A stretch of 64,000 nucleotides of DNA from Ariolimax columbianus (lineage: Eukaryota > Mollusca > Gastropoda > Stylommatophora > Arionidae): assembly GCA_036924085.1 (NCBI GenBank), contig JAVGWX010000004.1, positions 39,530,293-39,594,292 on the forward strand. The letters run 5' to 3'. The notes beneath the pieces are model-generated. The model saw only the letters and a program-made list of their open reading frames with translations. It did no database searches and had not been told where the DNA came from. The translations under genes and the position numbers were made by a program. Positions within the stretch are counted from its first letter, which is position 1, and each line of letters starts with the position of its first letter. Positions 23,010 through 29,514 of the stretch are shown piece by piece.

Positions 23010-24708
23010 ATATCTATCTATCTATCTGTCTATATATCTATCTATCTATCTAATTATCTGTCTGTCTGTCTGTCTGTCTGTCTGTTGGAGGAGTGGCAAT
23101 GAATAATCTAAGATATGCGAGTGATACAGTTTTGATGGCAAAATGTGAGTAAGAATTACTGGAGCTTGTGGCAACAATATACAAAATAATTCAAGAGTTT
23201 TAGATTAGACTTGAACATAACCAAAACAAAGACTATGATAATTGGGAAAATGGACAAGCAACCATGTATGTAGGTAAAAATAAAAGATCAAGCACTTGAA
23301 CAGATACATAGTTTCTCCTATTTAGGTCATATTATAACGGAAGAAGATAGCATTGAAAAGGAAATTATAAATAGAATAGGTATTTCCAAGATGGTATTCG
23401 ACAACATGCGACACATACTGACATATCAGATAAATCAGAATTTGAAAATGAGAATTGTTAGGTGTTATGTATACTCGTCACTACTTTATGGCGCAAAAAC
23501 GGACAATGGATAATAAGTTAGAGAAGATCATTGGAGGCCTTGAAATGCAGGTATATTTTTTTTTTTTTCCATTCGCCTTATTACTGTAATCCCCAAGGCG
23601 GTGTGCGATGCACTGTAGTTTTTATTTTTCGCCTGTCGACCCAGTGCATCTGACTTCTGGATTCATTTTATGTAAGGGTCTGCTTCCTTCCTGCATTTTC
23701 TAAAGGTTTGCTTCCCCGGGGTAACGGCCGGTGCTTTGATGGGGATCAAACCCATCACCTTCTGTTTGTGAGCCGTGCCACTTAACGACTAGGCCACGCC
23801 GTCCCCCTTTGTAGGTATATAAAAGATTGGGTCGCATTTCTTGGAAAGATAAGGACACAAATCGCATTTCTTGGAAAGATAAGAACACAAATCGCATTTC
23901 TTGGAAAGATAAGAACACAAATCGCATTTCTTGGAAAGATAAGTACACAAATCGCATTTCTTGGAAAGATAGAACACAAATCGCATTTCTTGGAAAGATA
24001 AGAACACAAATGTGAAGGTATTGAAAAAGTTGGGAATGAAAAGAAAATGAATGACCGAAATTAAGAGTTAGACAGTCACGTTATTTTGGTCACATAACAA
24101 AGCAATACCTCCTTGTTGAATAGAAGGCAGTCGTTCAAGAGGCAGACAACGTTTTAAGTGAGTGGATTAAATCAGGAGATGGACTGGAAAAATCCTGTCA
24201 GATTTCACCATTACGGCAAGAGAAAGCGTACACTGGAGATCCATTGCAGCCAACCTTCAATGCGGAGGTTGCACTTGAACTGAACTACTAGAAGACGAAA
24301 TGCAATAGGTTATTGAAAAAATCGAAATCGAATGTCATTTTTGACAATAGGGTCAGTTTATTTAGTTCTTAACCACTTCCCTCAAATATACCATACTTTT
24401 TCACATACACACAAAAACCACACTCACTCTCACTCCTCCTCTCTGTCACAAATTCATTCACTCACCACAACGATAATTAAAACACGTGTGTTTTCTGTAT
24501 TCTCAAACAGAAAAACGTCACATCGTTTTCCATGCACATTTTGAACGTCCCTGGTAATCACGTCGTATCGACTCCAGTACATCAACTAGAACTGCTCCTC
24601 GGAGACATTTATCAATTCACAAGCTCGGACTTAGATGTGTCCTTGTTCCCTGGGCATGATGGCACGTGTAATGACATCAAAAACGATGTTTCTTTTTGGT
24701 TCCTTTAA
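2920..24708 (+). CDS. ENDOD1-like secreted endonuclease-domain protein (six exons seen, 5' exon missing)
   Basis: Exons are 2920-3060, 8795-8957, 13609-13737, 16606-16746, 22600-22790 and 24511-24708. Joined they give 963 nt, that is 320 codons plus stop, and the phase matches at each junction. The family is the DNA/RNA non-specific endonuclease superfamily, endonuclease domain-containing 1 type. Landmarks in order: Cys-containing N-terminal segment ending YFICQ; TLYDTR followed by SPVFS; TFTLTNIAPL; an EW and Cys segment; the G-IIPS join; HVPHTFWLSGCC; C-terminal VSLFPG. Members are normally secreted with a signal peptide, which must lie on an unseen upstream exon. The superfamily's Asp-Arg-Gly-His region is here YVPTHL, keeping only the His. 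The Asn expected in the helix after TLTN is not obvious. The product may therefore lack nuclease activity (inference). Introns carry SINEs, LINEs and satellites. Confidence 0.85.
3628..3790 (-). mobile_element. tRNA-derived SINE, type D (minus strand)
   Basis: The reverse complement begins like a tRNA: gagggtctagtgacagagtgg contains an A box and acagggttcgtt a B box. It continues into a body shared with the copy at 62990-63130, including the string gtacctaa-cacagtt in that orientation. The B box is intact, but no target duplication was found. Confidence 0.7.
3982..5020 (-). mobile_element. non-LTR reverse transcriptase fragment, interrupted by a SINE
   Basis: The minus-strand frames encode, from right to left, YTPFIDLTKAFDS (RT motif A), VTNGVK with GCVLAPTKFS (motif B), and LVFADGCALNSNSE, where the usual FADD has become FADG. 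TVSGQTLNVIDKFQYLGSALS follows. Internal stops and the FADG change make it inactive. The SINE at 4697-4968 splits it, and the same frame resumes on the other side up to about 5020. Confidence 0.85.
4697..4968 (+). mobile_element. complete tRNA-derived SINE, type C, with 12-bp target duplication
   Basis: The head gccgcgtagcgcagtggtta has an A box and ggttcatttcc a B box. The body is about 270 bp and ends in a (tttac)n tail. The exact duplication tatatcatattt flanks it at 4685-4696 and 4969-4980. It is inserted in the minus-strand LINE fragment. Confidence 0.9.
5021..5719. other. intron, no recognised gene
   Basis: This holds a short gtaaatgtgtaagt repeat near 5040 and an open frame at 5160-5420 (86 codons) whose product I do not recognise. 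It has no clear splice context. Confidence 0.4.
5720..6030 (-). mobile_element. LINE 3' remnant (C-terminal RT tail)
   Basis: The minus-strand translation in shifting frames gives RRMLGVTIMDIIRNDDI followed by IKWFGKVTRQ. This is the usual segment after the reverse transcriptase in many animal non-LTR elements. It is broken by stops and frameshifts. Confidence 0.6.
6040..6395. repeat. about 31-bp AT-rich tandem array
   Basis: Units of the type acagctcactaatcattaga followed by ttatgatatta repeat about ten times, with indels shortening some units. It lies in an intron of the ENDOD1-like gene, directly next to a LINE remnant. Confidence 0.85.
6695..6945. repeat. 14-bp tandem array
   Basis: Units of the type gacaaactaggact repeat about 17 times and become more regular towards the right. 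Non-coding and intronic. Confidence 0.85.
7040..7400 (-). mobile_element. LINE 3' remnant (C-terminal RT tail)
   Basis: The minus strand encodes ITFGHIKHHTGLERKKYD and then KRKWTQDIKDILK. This matches the FGHIKRHNGLER segment of the element near 53.9 kb, so the two probably belong to related families. Only the tail is left. Confidence 0.65.
7850..8620 (-). mobile_element. degraded coding sequence of uncertain origin, probably retroelement
   Basis: Three minus-strand frames (7948-8202, 8157-8345 and 8361-8618) overlap or adjoin, as if one coding region had frameshifted. STVAQDRRRWK in the last frame resembles the tail of LINE proteins. The rest, including a stretch rich in Arg, is not recognised. 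It might be a gag-like or first-ORF region. Confidence 0.35.
8795..8957 (+). CDS. ENDOD1-like gene, exon with the TLYDTR motif
   Basis: The acceptor is tatctag before 8795 and the donor is gtaagg after 8957, leaving one base (phase 1). The translation begins KFADHSRLGK and includes FGTLYDTRLKSPVFSVS, which matches the family pattern FATLYDT-R-PVYS. After this, the family usually has a longer linker before the catalytic region. Here it is short and ends FFIEH. Confidence 0.88.
8960..9830. other. intron, no recognised gene
   Basis: This has a short GAT microsatellite near 9087-9110 and otherwise no coding signature. The open frames further right arise from the TG repeat. Confidence 0.5.
9835..9960. 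repeat. TG-rich microsatellite
   Basis: Interrupted gtgtgtgagtg units. The long minus-strand open frames here (Thr/His-rich) are repeat artefacts. Confidence 0.85.
10030..10790. other. intron, no recognised gene
   Basis: Short overlapping open frames at 10146-10851 have no family features or clean splice borders. Confidence 0.4.
10796..11110 (-). mobile_element. LINE 3' remnant
   Basis: The minus-strand frame 10813-11094 encodes INWFSYLMRMHPDQLP, then GRPRNRCTGNV and MTTTSATRLALDRKLR. It has the same order as WFGHLTRM, GRPRRRWIEGV and MTTTQASLLAQNRNL in the element at 28.3-29.5 kb, so it is a related 3' end. Confidence 0.75.
11250..11400. repeat. CA-rich simple repeat
   Basis: Interrupted cacaca tracts. 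Confidence 0.8.
11690..12068. repeat. 29-bp tandem array with an internal palindrome
   Basis: About 13 units of the form tagtcagtcatgactgacat followed by gggctacta. Each contains the 12-bp perfect palindrome cagtcatgactg. The left units are almost identical and the right ones diverge (gactgaaagggactacta). It lies in an intron of the ENDOD1-like gene. Confidence 0.9.
12610..12895 (-). mobile_element. SINE type B copy (minus strand) with long (CTT)n tail
   Basis: The (CTT)n tract at 12612-12705 is the reverse complement of the GAA tail. It is followed by a diverged body (gcaagactgcgatatcggcg, ccgacacat, cgatccctgttct) that matches the full copy at 50381-50758. The Arg-rich and Phe-rich open frames here are artefacts of the tail. 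Confidence 0.75.
12910..13420. other. intron, nothing recognised
   Basis: AT-rich sequence with no domain, repeat or splice-bounded frame that I can support. Confidence 0.5.
13424..13502. repeat. 15-bp tandem repeat
   Basis: Five to six exact units of catcacaactggtaa, about 110 bp before an ENDOD1-like exon. Confidence 0.95.
13609..13737 (+). CDS. ENDOD1-like gene, exon with the altered active-site region
   Basis: The reading phase requires the acceptor ctgcagag, with the exon starting at 13609, because the left-over G plus AC gives Asp. The donor gta follows 13737. The exon encodes SLYVPTHLMWPE and then TTFTLTNIAPLHRDLYQ. TFTLTN is the strongest signature of the family. The position of the superfamily RGH catalytic motif reads PTH, so Arg and Gly are replaced while His is kept. 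Confidence 0.88.
13740..14214. other. intron, nothing recognised
   Basis: I see no supportable feature. Confidence 0.5.
14215..14535 (+). mobile_element. LINE 3' remnant, tail after RNase H
   Basis: The plus strand reads QATLFRLRTGHCRLLEH and then HTDECSCGTG, a His/Cys-containing tail known from RNase H-bearing non-LTR elements. A stop and frameshift follow in the CGTGMPTL segment. No upstream catalytic part is present. Confidence 0.8.
14580..15400. other. intron, nothing recognised
   Basis: AT-rich with small open frames only. Confidence 0.5.
15402..15640 (+). mobile_element. tRNA-derived SINE, type A
   Basis: The head ggggatggcgtgggctagtg carries an A box, and gctgggttcgatcccc near 15452-15467 the B box. 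The body (ccttggggaaacaaaccctt, gtcggatgcactgggccgac) matches the minus-strand copy at 23557-23808. It ends near aaggcgaacgaagataaaga. Confidence 0.88.
16017..16128 (+). repeat. dispersed repeat H, left part
   Basis: ttggaatactagtattcaaa through to the ctgcggcttactaggc segment matches 41143-41252 in the same orientation at roughly 75% by eye. It has no coding capacity. Confidence 0.6.
16606..16746 (+). CDS. ENDOD1-like gene, exon encoding the central helix
   Basis: The acceptor is tattcag before 16606 and the donor gtacg follows 16746, phase 1 on both sides. The joined codon gives EWHATIAKVRQY, followed by a Cys and ending ATMFFIS. Together with the next exon the strand reads MFFISGIIPS, the equivalent of the family's LYLITG-VPS core strand. 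Confidence 0.88.
17288..17625 (+). mobile_element. SINE type B copy (plus strand)
   Basis: It begins tcaagatgccgag, continues with gctagcgtcagggccaaaag and tctacacctccacgcggtga, and ends with a (GAA)n tail at about 17608-17625. It matches the reverse complement of 50381-50758 over most of its length. Confidence 0.85.
17686..17760. repeat. TC microsatellite
   Basis: A (tc)n tract with a few interruptions. The Leu/Ser-rich open frame over it is an artefact. Confidence 0.95.
17832..17878. repeat. TG microsatellite
   Basis: A (gt)n tract with interruptions (tatacgtgtgtatg). Confidence 0.9.
17900..18764. other. intron, nothing firm
   Basis: Sequence at about 18215-18295 (catgacgatggccttgtcac) resembles 59165-59250, a minor dispersed repeat. 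The open frame at 18494-18724 is not recognised. Confidence 0.4.
18774..19018 (+). mobile_element. tRNA-derived SINE, further type
   Basis: The head ggaggctgcgtggcctaggg and B box ccgggttcgattccc are present. The body is about 245 bp. The short duplication ccatatatt occurs at 18765-18773 and 19019-19027, and similar C/T runs extend it on both sides. Confidence 0.8.
19030..19755. other. intron, nothing recognised
   Basis: Only short open frames without recognisable features. Confidence 0.5.
19760..21345 (+). mobile_element. CR1/L2-like LINE, 5'-truncated, degraded, with its 3' end
   Basis: RT motifs appear in order across frameshifts: VIPLFKKGKKSDPGNYRPVS, NSQHGFTRGRSCLTSLLEF, a broken YLDFAKAFD-like segment near 20216, IEKFADDTKLCSNV with the catalytic Asp pair intact, and RPRLEYCVQAWSPYHRGD. 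The tail ends in short taagt repeats at about 21330-21345, typical of this group. Its left end aligns with 63640-64000, with a deletion of about 100 bp. Frameshifts and stops make it inactive. Confidence 0.9.
21552..21640. repeat. TA microsatellite
   Basis: Almost pure (ta)n over about 85 bp. Confidence 0.97.
21660..22245. other. intron, nothing firm
   Basis: atacactggctaacacgtcc at 21973 resembles the 58.4-58.5 kb minisatellite (actggctaatacctcc), perhaps the same repeat family. Confidence 0.35.
22250..22560 (+). mobile_element. LINE 3' remnant
   Basis: The plus strand encodes a KLMFFSHIMRHHGLEKAV-type segment followed by GRRGRGRPKH, then a 3' end with gatgagagcgacattctat. It resembles the 3' end of the 51-54 kb element (gatgggagcgacgttctata). 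It ends about 40 bp before an ENDOD1-like exon. Confidence 0.75.
22600..22790 (+). CDS. ENDOD1-like gene, exon with the paired-Cys motif
   Basis: The acceptor is attttcag before 22600 and the donor gtgagc follows 22790. The exon completes the Gly codon and encodes IIPSADPIVTTG, then HVPHTFWLSGCC, matching the family's V-VP--FW-A-CC pattern. It ends WDDLTLNDIR in phase 0. An upstream ATG at 22581 lies in the intron and is not a start. Confidence 0.9.
22920..23088. repeat. TATC/TGTC microsatellite
   Basis: (tatc)n then (tgtc)n, starting about 130 bp after an exon. The Ile/Tyr/Leu/Ser open frames over it are artefacts. Confidence 0.97.
23557..23808 (-). mobile_element. tRNA-derived SINE, type A (minus strand), nested in a LINE
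   Basis: The reverse complement has the tRNA-like head ggacggcgtggcctagtcgt and the B box gggtttgatcccc. It ends in an A-rich tail, seen here as the T run at 23557-23568. The 8-bp repeat aggtatat at 23549-23556 and 23813-23820 is the likely target duplication. Confidence 0.88.
23833..24011 (+). repeat. 30-bp minisatellite built from a LINE codon motif
   Basis: Six units of cgcatttcttggaaagataa followed by gaacacaaat: five of 30 bp and one of 29 bp. In the LINE frame each reads RISWKDKNTN, the conserved motif after the RT thumb, so the array is an in-frame expansion of the host element's own codons. Confidence 0.92.
24511..24708 (+). CDS. ENDOD1-like gene, terminal exon
   Basis: The acceptor is ctcaaacag before 24511. 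The frame is in phase with the previous exon and stops with TAA at 24706-24708. It encodes KNVTSFSMHILNV, a Leu-rich helix LELLLGDIY and DVSLFPGHDGTC, the C-terminal strand and Cys of the endonuclease domain. No membrane segment follows, unlike the longer vertebrate ENDOD1, so the product is probably secreted and soluble. Confidence 0.85.
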   Translation, partial: KNVTSFSMHILNVPGNHVVSTPVHQLELLLGDIYQFTSSDLDVSLFPGHDGTCNDIKNDVSFWFL

Positions 24709-25470
24709 ATGAGGATCTCTAAGAACAATCTCTAAAAGGTGAAGGCCAATTACAAATGACGCAAATGTCAACAGATGGTCATTAGAATGTTTTGTCACCG
24801 TGGAGTTATTGTGAAACTCATGTTCCAGATAGCTCACATCCTGGATGATATTTCTTAAAACTCACGTGTCACACTTGTTTTTTTTATGTGATATGTATCA
24901 TATTAACTCATTCACTCTGGATTATTTTTGGACTTCACGACACATATATTTGTTCAAATGTAAAACTCTTGGTAGAAAGTACAGGTACATTTATACATTT
25001 GAAAAACCATTAAATATAAATATGGCAATAGGTCAAAGCAAAGATGTCGGTTCTGTGGCATTGTAAGAAAGTTTGCAAGCCAAAATATCGGGTCTCCTGA
25101 GTCAACCAGTTAATGTCAACACCAATGACACTCATTGTGTCCACATTATTTTGAACACTTCTATATTTCAAAATTTTAAATTATATTTTACATTTGTCCA
25201 GCTATTTTAATTTCTCTATTTCCAAATTTGTTAGTTTCAGAATTGCTCTCTAATCATTTTCCAGACTACATCCAAGGTTTTGTTTGTTTCACATCGATCT
25301 TTGTTAATCAGTTATAAATGATCTACTTCCCCTTACCGATTAAGAATGACTGACTGAGAAGTATTATTATTGTTATTATCATTAGAATTATTATTGTCAT
25401 TATTATTAATGGTTAAGATGTATAATTGTGTTGGAACTACATATTAAAGTTCCTCGCTTTCTATAATAAA
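24709..25470 (+). other. probable 3' UTR of the ENDOD1-like gene with polyadenylation signal
   Basis: This stretch shows no splice sites or domains. AATAAA occurs at 25465-25470 and ATTAAA near 25443. Transcript data would be needed to fix the end. Confidence 0.4.
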
Positions 25471-25856
25471 ATCAAGTATGTACTGACAGAGTGTCATTAA
25501 CAATTACTGAACAAACATCTGATAGTAGGCAAAAGTCAAAGAAGTTGTTTATAGAACTATGTTTGGATCCAAAGTTCAACTAAGAATATCATTTCTGCTA
25601 TTATACGTGAGTCCAATAATATTACAATAGGAAAGAAGTAATCTTTGTAGTGCTGTAAACATGGGGATAACTGCATTGCTTTTAGACTTGACTGTCCGTT
25701 TCTGTCTAATTGTGCCAACAGATTACATGCTGATGTAGGTCACTAAAGGTCCCTTGTGCCAATTTGTACTGCTTTATTACCTGGTCACTGTATTAGCAGT
25801 TTTAAGTGTTTATGCTTATCTACATGCTTATCTAATCTGGATTCAAATTGTCACTT
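25471..25856. other. intergenic, nothing recognised
   Basis: AT-rich. I see no coding or repeat feature that I can name. Confidence 0.5.
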
Positions 25857-26060
25857 GCGGGCGCGTGGCCGAATAGTTTCGATGTCTGCCTGTTGACAGG
25901 CAGGGTAGGGGATCGAATTCCAAGTAAAGCATGTTTTTCAATTAGAAGTTAAATAAACACACAAAGCCAGTAAACGACGTGGCGACAACAGTGGCGAAGG
26001 GTCCTCCCCTTTCAATTCATTCGACTACCCCAGAAATGGGAATAAAGTCATAGTTGTGTG
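25857..26060 (+). mobile_element. degenerate tRNA-derived SINE
   Basis: gcgggcgcgtggccgaatag resembles an A-box region and ggggatcgaattcc a B box. The body runs to about aatgggaataaagtc. It has no clear target duplication. Confidence 0.6.
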
Positions 26061-26235
26061 TGTGTTTTTAGATCGATCAGGAAATCAATATGTTTGTTTT
26101 TGTCCCACACAACGTGATAACATGAAACACTTCCTAACGAATTTCTGGTACGTTTACTGCCTGTTATCAAGGAATGTTTAAAATCCTGGGTTGGTTGGTT
26201 TGAGGTGTACTATCCCAATTCCTAGATGTCAGTGT

Positions 26236-26515
26236 GGGGATTCCGTGGCGAAGTGGTTAAGCCGTCGGCCTCATGATCAGTTGGTGTGGGTTGGACTCCG
26301 GACTCCGCCGTCTTTTTCACAGGTGCTTGATGAGGAGTTCTCTGCATCTCGCAGTCGCCTCCTAGTTGTCTTGTCCGTGACTTGCCACTGGGGCCGGAAG
26401 GCTCGAGACGAGAGAGTGACTATAAAAAGTAGTGCAGTTAGTCCTTACTAAAAATAGCGATAGCAAAATTAATTATGCCATCATCGTCTACGATTGACGG
26501 TGACCTTTGCCTTTG
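26236..26515 (+). mobile_element. complete tRNA-derived SINE, type E, with 15-bp target duplication
   Basis: The head gggattccgtggcgaagtgg is followed by a weakened B box (gtgggttggactcc). The body includes gacttgccactgg, part of the core also seen in the 715-bp repeat. The tail is (cctttg)n. The exact duplication cctagatgtcagtgt flanks it at 26221-26235 and 26516-26530. Confidence 0.92.
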
Positions 26516-26747
26516 CCTAGATGTCAGTGTCTATATTGTTCATGCTAGTTTTGTTGTTTGCTCCGAACGTTTCCCTGTGCCTGCGTACTGCGACAATTGG
26601 CTCAAACAATACTCTGTTATGTCTCAAATGTATTGTTCTGTTAACCTTTGAAGAGAACGAAGGGCACCAGATTTGATTTACTTCGACACGTCGTGTTTGG
26701 TCTGTGCCGGTGTTTATAATGTCCTGTGTATTTATTCATTCATTCAA

Positions 26748-27463
26748 ATCTGGCAAAGATGGCGCCATAACTGGCTGCGAGTCTACATTTCTCTACTGTT
26801 TTGGATCATTATGGATGCCGCTAGACCACGGATTTGCCTGGAATTCCCACTAGTCGACGACTTCACTTGTGTTCACTGAAACGTGGTGTTGTTTTCCGTC
26901 TGGTCTTGTTATTTCGTTCTATTTTTGTGATTTCTTCCATCCGTTTATCCTGGTCTGGACGCCGGCTGAATGGCACTACGCTTATACCTGTGACGTATTT
27001 CACAGGTTAGTTCTGCCGGTTCACCTTCGCGAATTTGGCGTGTGGGAATTTTAGATGCTACTATGATGAGTTCAATACAGCTGGGGAGAGATGCCAGACT
27101 CACTCACACGCTGAGTGTTGTCCATACGACCTCTTGAGGTTATCGAAAAGTCATGACAAACTGCGTTAGATGCCATCCCACCTTTCTACCCTGCGGGTTA
27201 CATGTTTACGGAAAGGCTTCGGTGGTAACCCTGAGGCAAAATCTGCATCCTATGCTATCTCCAGTCGTCTCGATGAATGTCTTGCCACTGGCAAAAGGTA
27301 GCTTAGGCTCTGTGAGTGAGGTTGACAAAAAGGCGCAGTTTCTTCCTCACTTTAATCCAAATAACCGCGCAAGTCACCCATTTCAGCGGACACAGCAAGA
27401 AAAACGAATGTCCACACGGCTGAACAAAGAGAGTGGTCTTCATCACTTGTGATGGACAACTAT
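26748..27463 (+). mobile_element. 715-bp interspersed repeat, copy 1
   Basis: It starts atctggcaaagatggcgcca and ends gtgatggacaactat. It is nearly identical to 60911-61625 throughout, with a few substitutions and single-base indels. It has no conserved ORF between the copies, since frames break at different indels, so it is probably non-autonomous. The start contains an aagatggcgcc motif like a YY1 site (resemblance only). Its right third shares a core with SINE types E and G. Confidence 0.9.
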
Positions 27464-27690
27464 TATACAAGTGCCGTGCACGTGTAGGTGATCATGGATT
27501 GTCACAACTCTCTAATCCAAGTGTTATTATCAGTTCTACTGCTTACCTTTTCCTGTGCCATGATGCCAAACCATACATCTCCTCTCTGTGTATTCCTCTG
27601 TCTGTCCTGCAATCTTCCCCATAATCACAGTGGGCTCCATTCCGCCCCTCCTCATTGCATGTCTGAAAAGAAAATGATTGCCTTTTTCTG

Positions 27691-27857
27691 ATATACACGA
27701 TGGGATGTCTTGGCCCAATAAACTCACCTTTATATACACAATGGACTGTCTCCACTCAATAAACTCACCTTTATATACACGATGGGCTGTCTACACTTAA
27801 TAAACTCACCTTTATATACACGATGGGCTGTCTACACTCAATAAACTCACCTTGATA
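27691..27857. repeat. 41-bp tandem repeat
   Basis: About four units of tatatacacgatgggctgtc followed by tacactcaataaactcacctt. One isolated unit lies at 29955-29991. Confidence 0.92.
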
Positions 27858-27859
27858 TA

Positions 27860-28230
27860 GTAGCAGATGGAACTAGGATTTGCTCTCATGGCTCCCTGAG
27901 GCCGTACCTTGACTATCCACCTTTTCAGTCTTAAAATCTATCACAACTAACATTTCAATAAACTAACGAAGGGCACTATTTCAAAACAATAATAAACAAA
28001 TTCTATCTTTCTACGTTACAACTCTTTCACTCTTCAACCAAACATAACTTGCTACACCCTCCTAACTAATGGTTACCTAACTTAAATCACTCTTCTACCT
28101 TACATAACTTCCTACACGCTCCTATCTAATGATTACCTAACTTGAAATAAAACTCAAATTACGGCTAAACCTAAAACTATTGTCCACAGTCTACTTTCTG
28201 TACTTGGCCTGCTGTAACGTGAATCATAAT
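27860..28230. other. intergenic, a short imperfect duplication
   Basis: ctaactaatggttacctaac at about 28061 and ctatctaatgattacctaac at about 28122 form a roughly 60-bp direct repeat. Nothing else is seen. Confidence 0.5.
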
Positions 28231-28269
28231 TATGGCGTATTGACGACGATGGTATATCCCTACTTAGCC

Positions 28270-29512
28270 ATGTAGGGAAAATTTATGCGCGGATCTTAGA
28301 ACAGAGAGTTCGAGCAAGGGTGAAGCCTCTATTAAGTAATTCACAATGTGGGTTTAGAAAAGGCAGGGGTTGCACGGATGCGATATTTGCACTAAGACAG
28401 TTGAATGAAAAGTCCATAGAGTATGGCAAAGAACTAAATGTGGCCTTCATTGATCAAGAGAAGGTTTTGATAGAGTTAACAGGAAGAAATTATGGGGCGT
28501 TTTGGAGGAGTATGGTGTTACGGGGCAGTTACTGGACAATATAAGATCCATGTACGCGTATAGCGAAGGGACTGTTAGAACACATGTGGGGCAGACAAAC
28601 TGGTTTCCAATAAAGAGGTGGTGTCCGGCAAGGTTGTGTGCTTTTACCCCTACTATTCATCATATACATGGATAAAATTACACGGTGGGCAAATCCATCT
28701 GAAAAAAAGCTACACGAATTGATCTTTGCAGACGATCAGTGCCTCTTCTATAGAGACCAGAATGATTTACAACGTCACCTGACAAGCCTCGACTCAGCCT
28801 GCGTAAAATATGACATGAAGATAAACGGCGACAAGACAGTATCTATGACAATCAACCGCCTACCAATACATCGCAGCTACCACATTGGGGGCAAAATACT
28901 AAAACAGGTACAGGAGTTTACATATCTAGGAAGTGTCTTCACTGACGACGGCAGGTTTGACAGAGAGGTAGAAACTAGAATCCAAAAAGCAAATAAGATG
29001 CAGTACCAATTGGCACCGATACTGAAACACCGAAATGTCGCCATGGCCACAAAACGGAAGTTAATCAACACCTTGATCATCCCTACGCTGTGTTATCAGT
29101 GTCAAACATGGACACTACTAGACAGGCATAGGCGTAATGTTGAGACTTGTGAGATGCGAGGGATCAGAAATGCTGCAGGAAAGACGATTTGGGACAGAAT
29201 CAGTAACGACGCACTTAGAAAAATAGTGAGGACTACACCAGTATACCACTATATTGAAGCACAGAGGGTAAAGTGGTTCGGGCATCTGACTAGAATGCAT
29301 TATGAACAACCAGCAGCGAAATCATATTTCTTGAAGGTGGATGGTCCTCGAGCAAAAGGGCGACCACGACGTCGTTGGATCGAAGGGGTCAAGGAAACTC
29401 TCCAAAAGTTCAATATGACAACCACACAAGCCTCTCTCCTAGCGCAAAACAGAAATCTACACATACCTCCTCTCTGCGACGCCGCAAGGTAAGAGCAGTG
29501 GGACAAAAGAAG
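28270..29512 (+). mobile_element. LINE reverse transcriptase with long intact C-terminal frame
   Basis: Upstream frames give QCGFRKGRGCTDAIFALRQ and NVAFIDQEKVLI (motif A, mutated). The 284-codon frame 28638-29492 has YMDKITRW, LIFADDQCLFYRDQ (catalytic FADD intact), MKINGDKT, FTYLGSVFTDDG and the tail WFGHLTRM, then GRPRRRWIEGV. Motif A is damaged and a frameshift separates it from the rest, so the copy is dead, but this is one of the least decayed LINE frames here. Confidence 0.9.
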
Positions 29513-29514
29513 AA

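Larger units (their letters stand above)
23095..24320 (+). mobile_element. LINE RT C-terminal part, split by a SINE and a minisatellite
   Basis: The plus-strand frames give NLRYASDTVLMA (RT motif C, with Asp changed to Ser), LNITKTKTMIIGK, HSFSYLGHIITEED and RCYVYSSLLYGAKT. After the SINE the frame resumes as RLGRISWKDKDTN, then the amplified motif, then VKVLKKLGMKRK, and ends LLEDEMQ with a stop at about 24308. It is inactive. Confidence 0.85.

Noticed and set aside
22894..23106. Ile/Tyr/Leu/Ser repeat protein, and the same at 37036-37450
   Set aside because: These are translations of TATC and GATA microsatellites.
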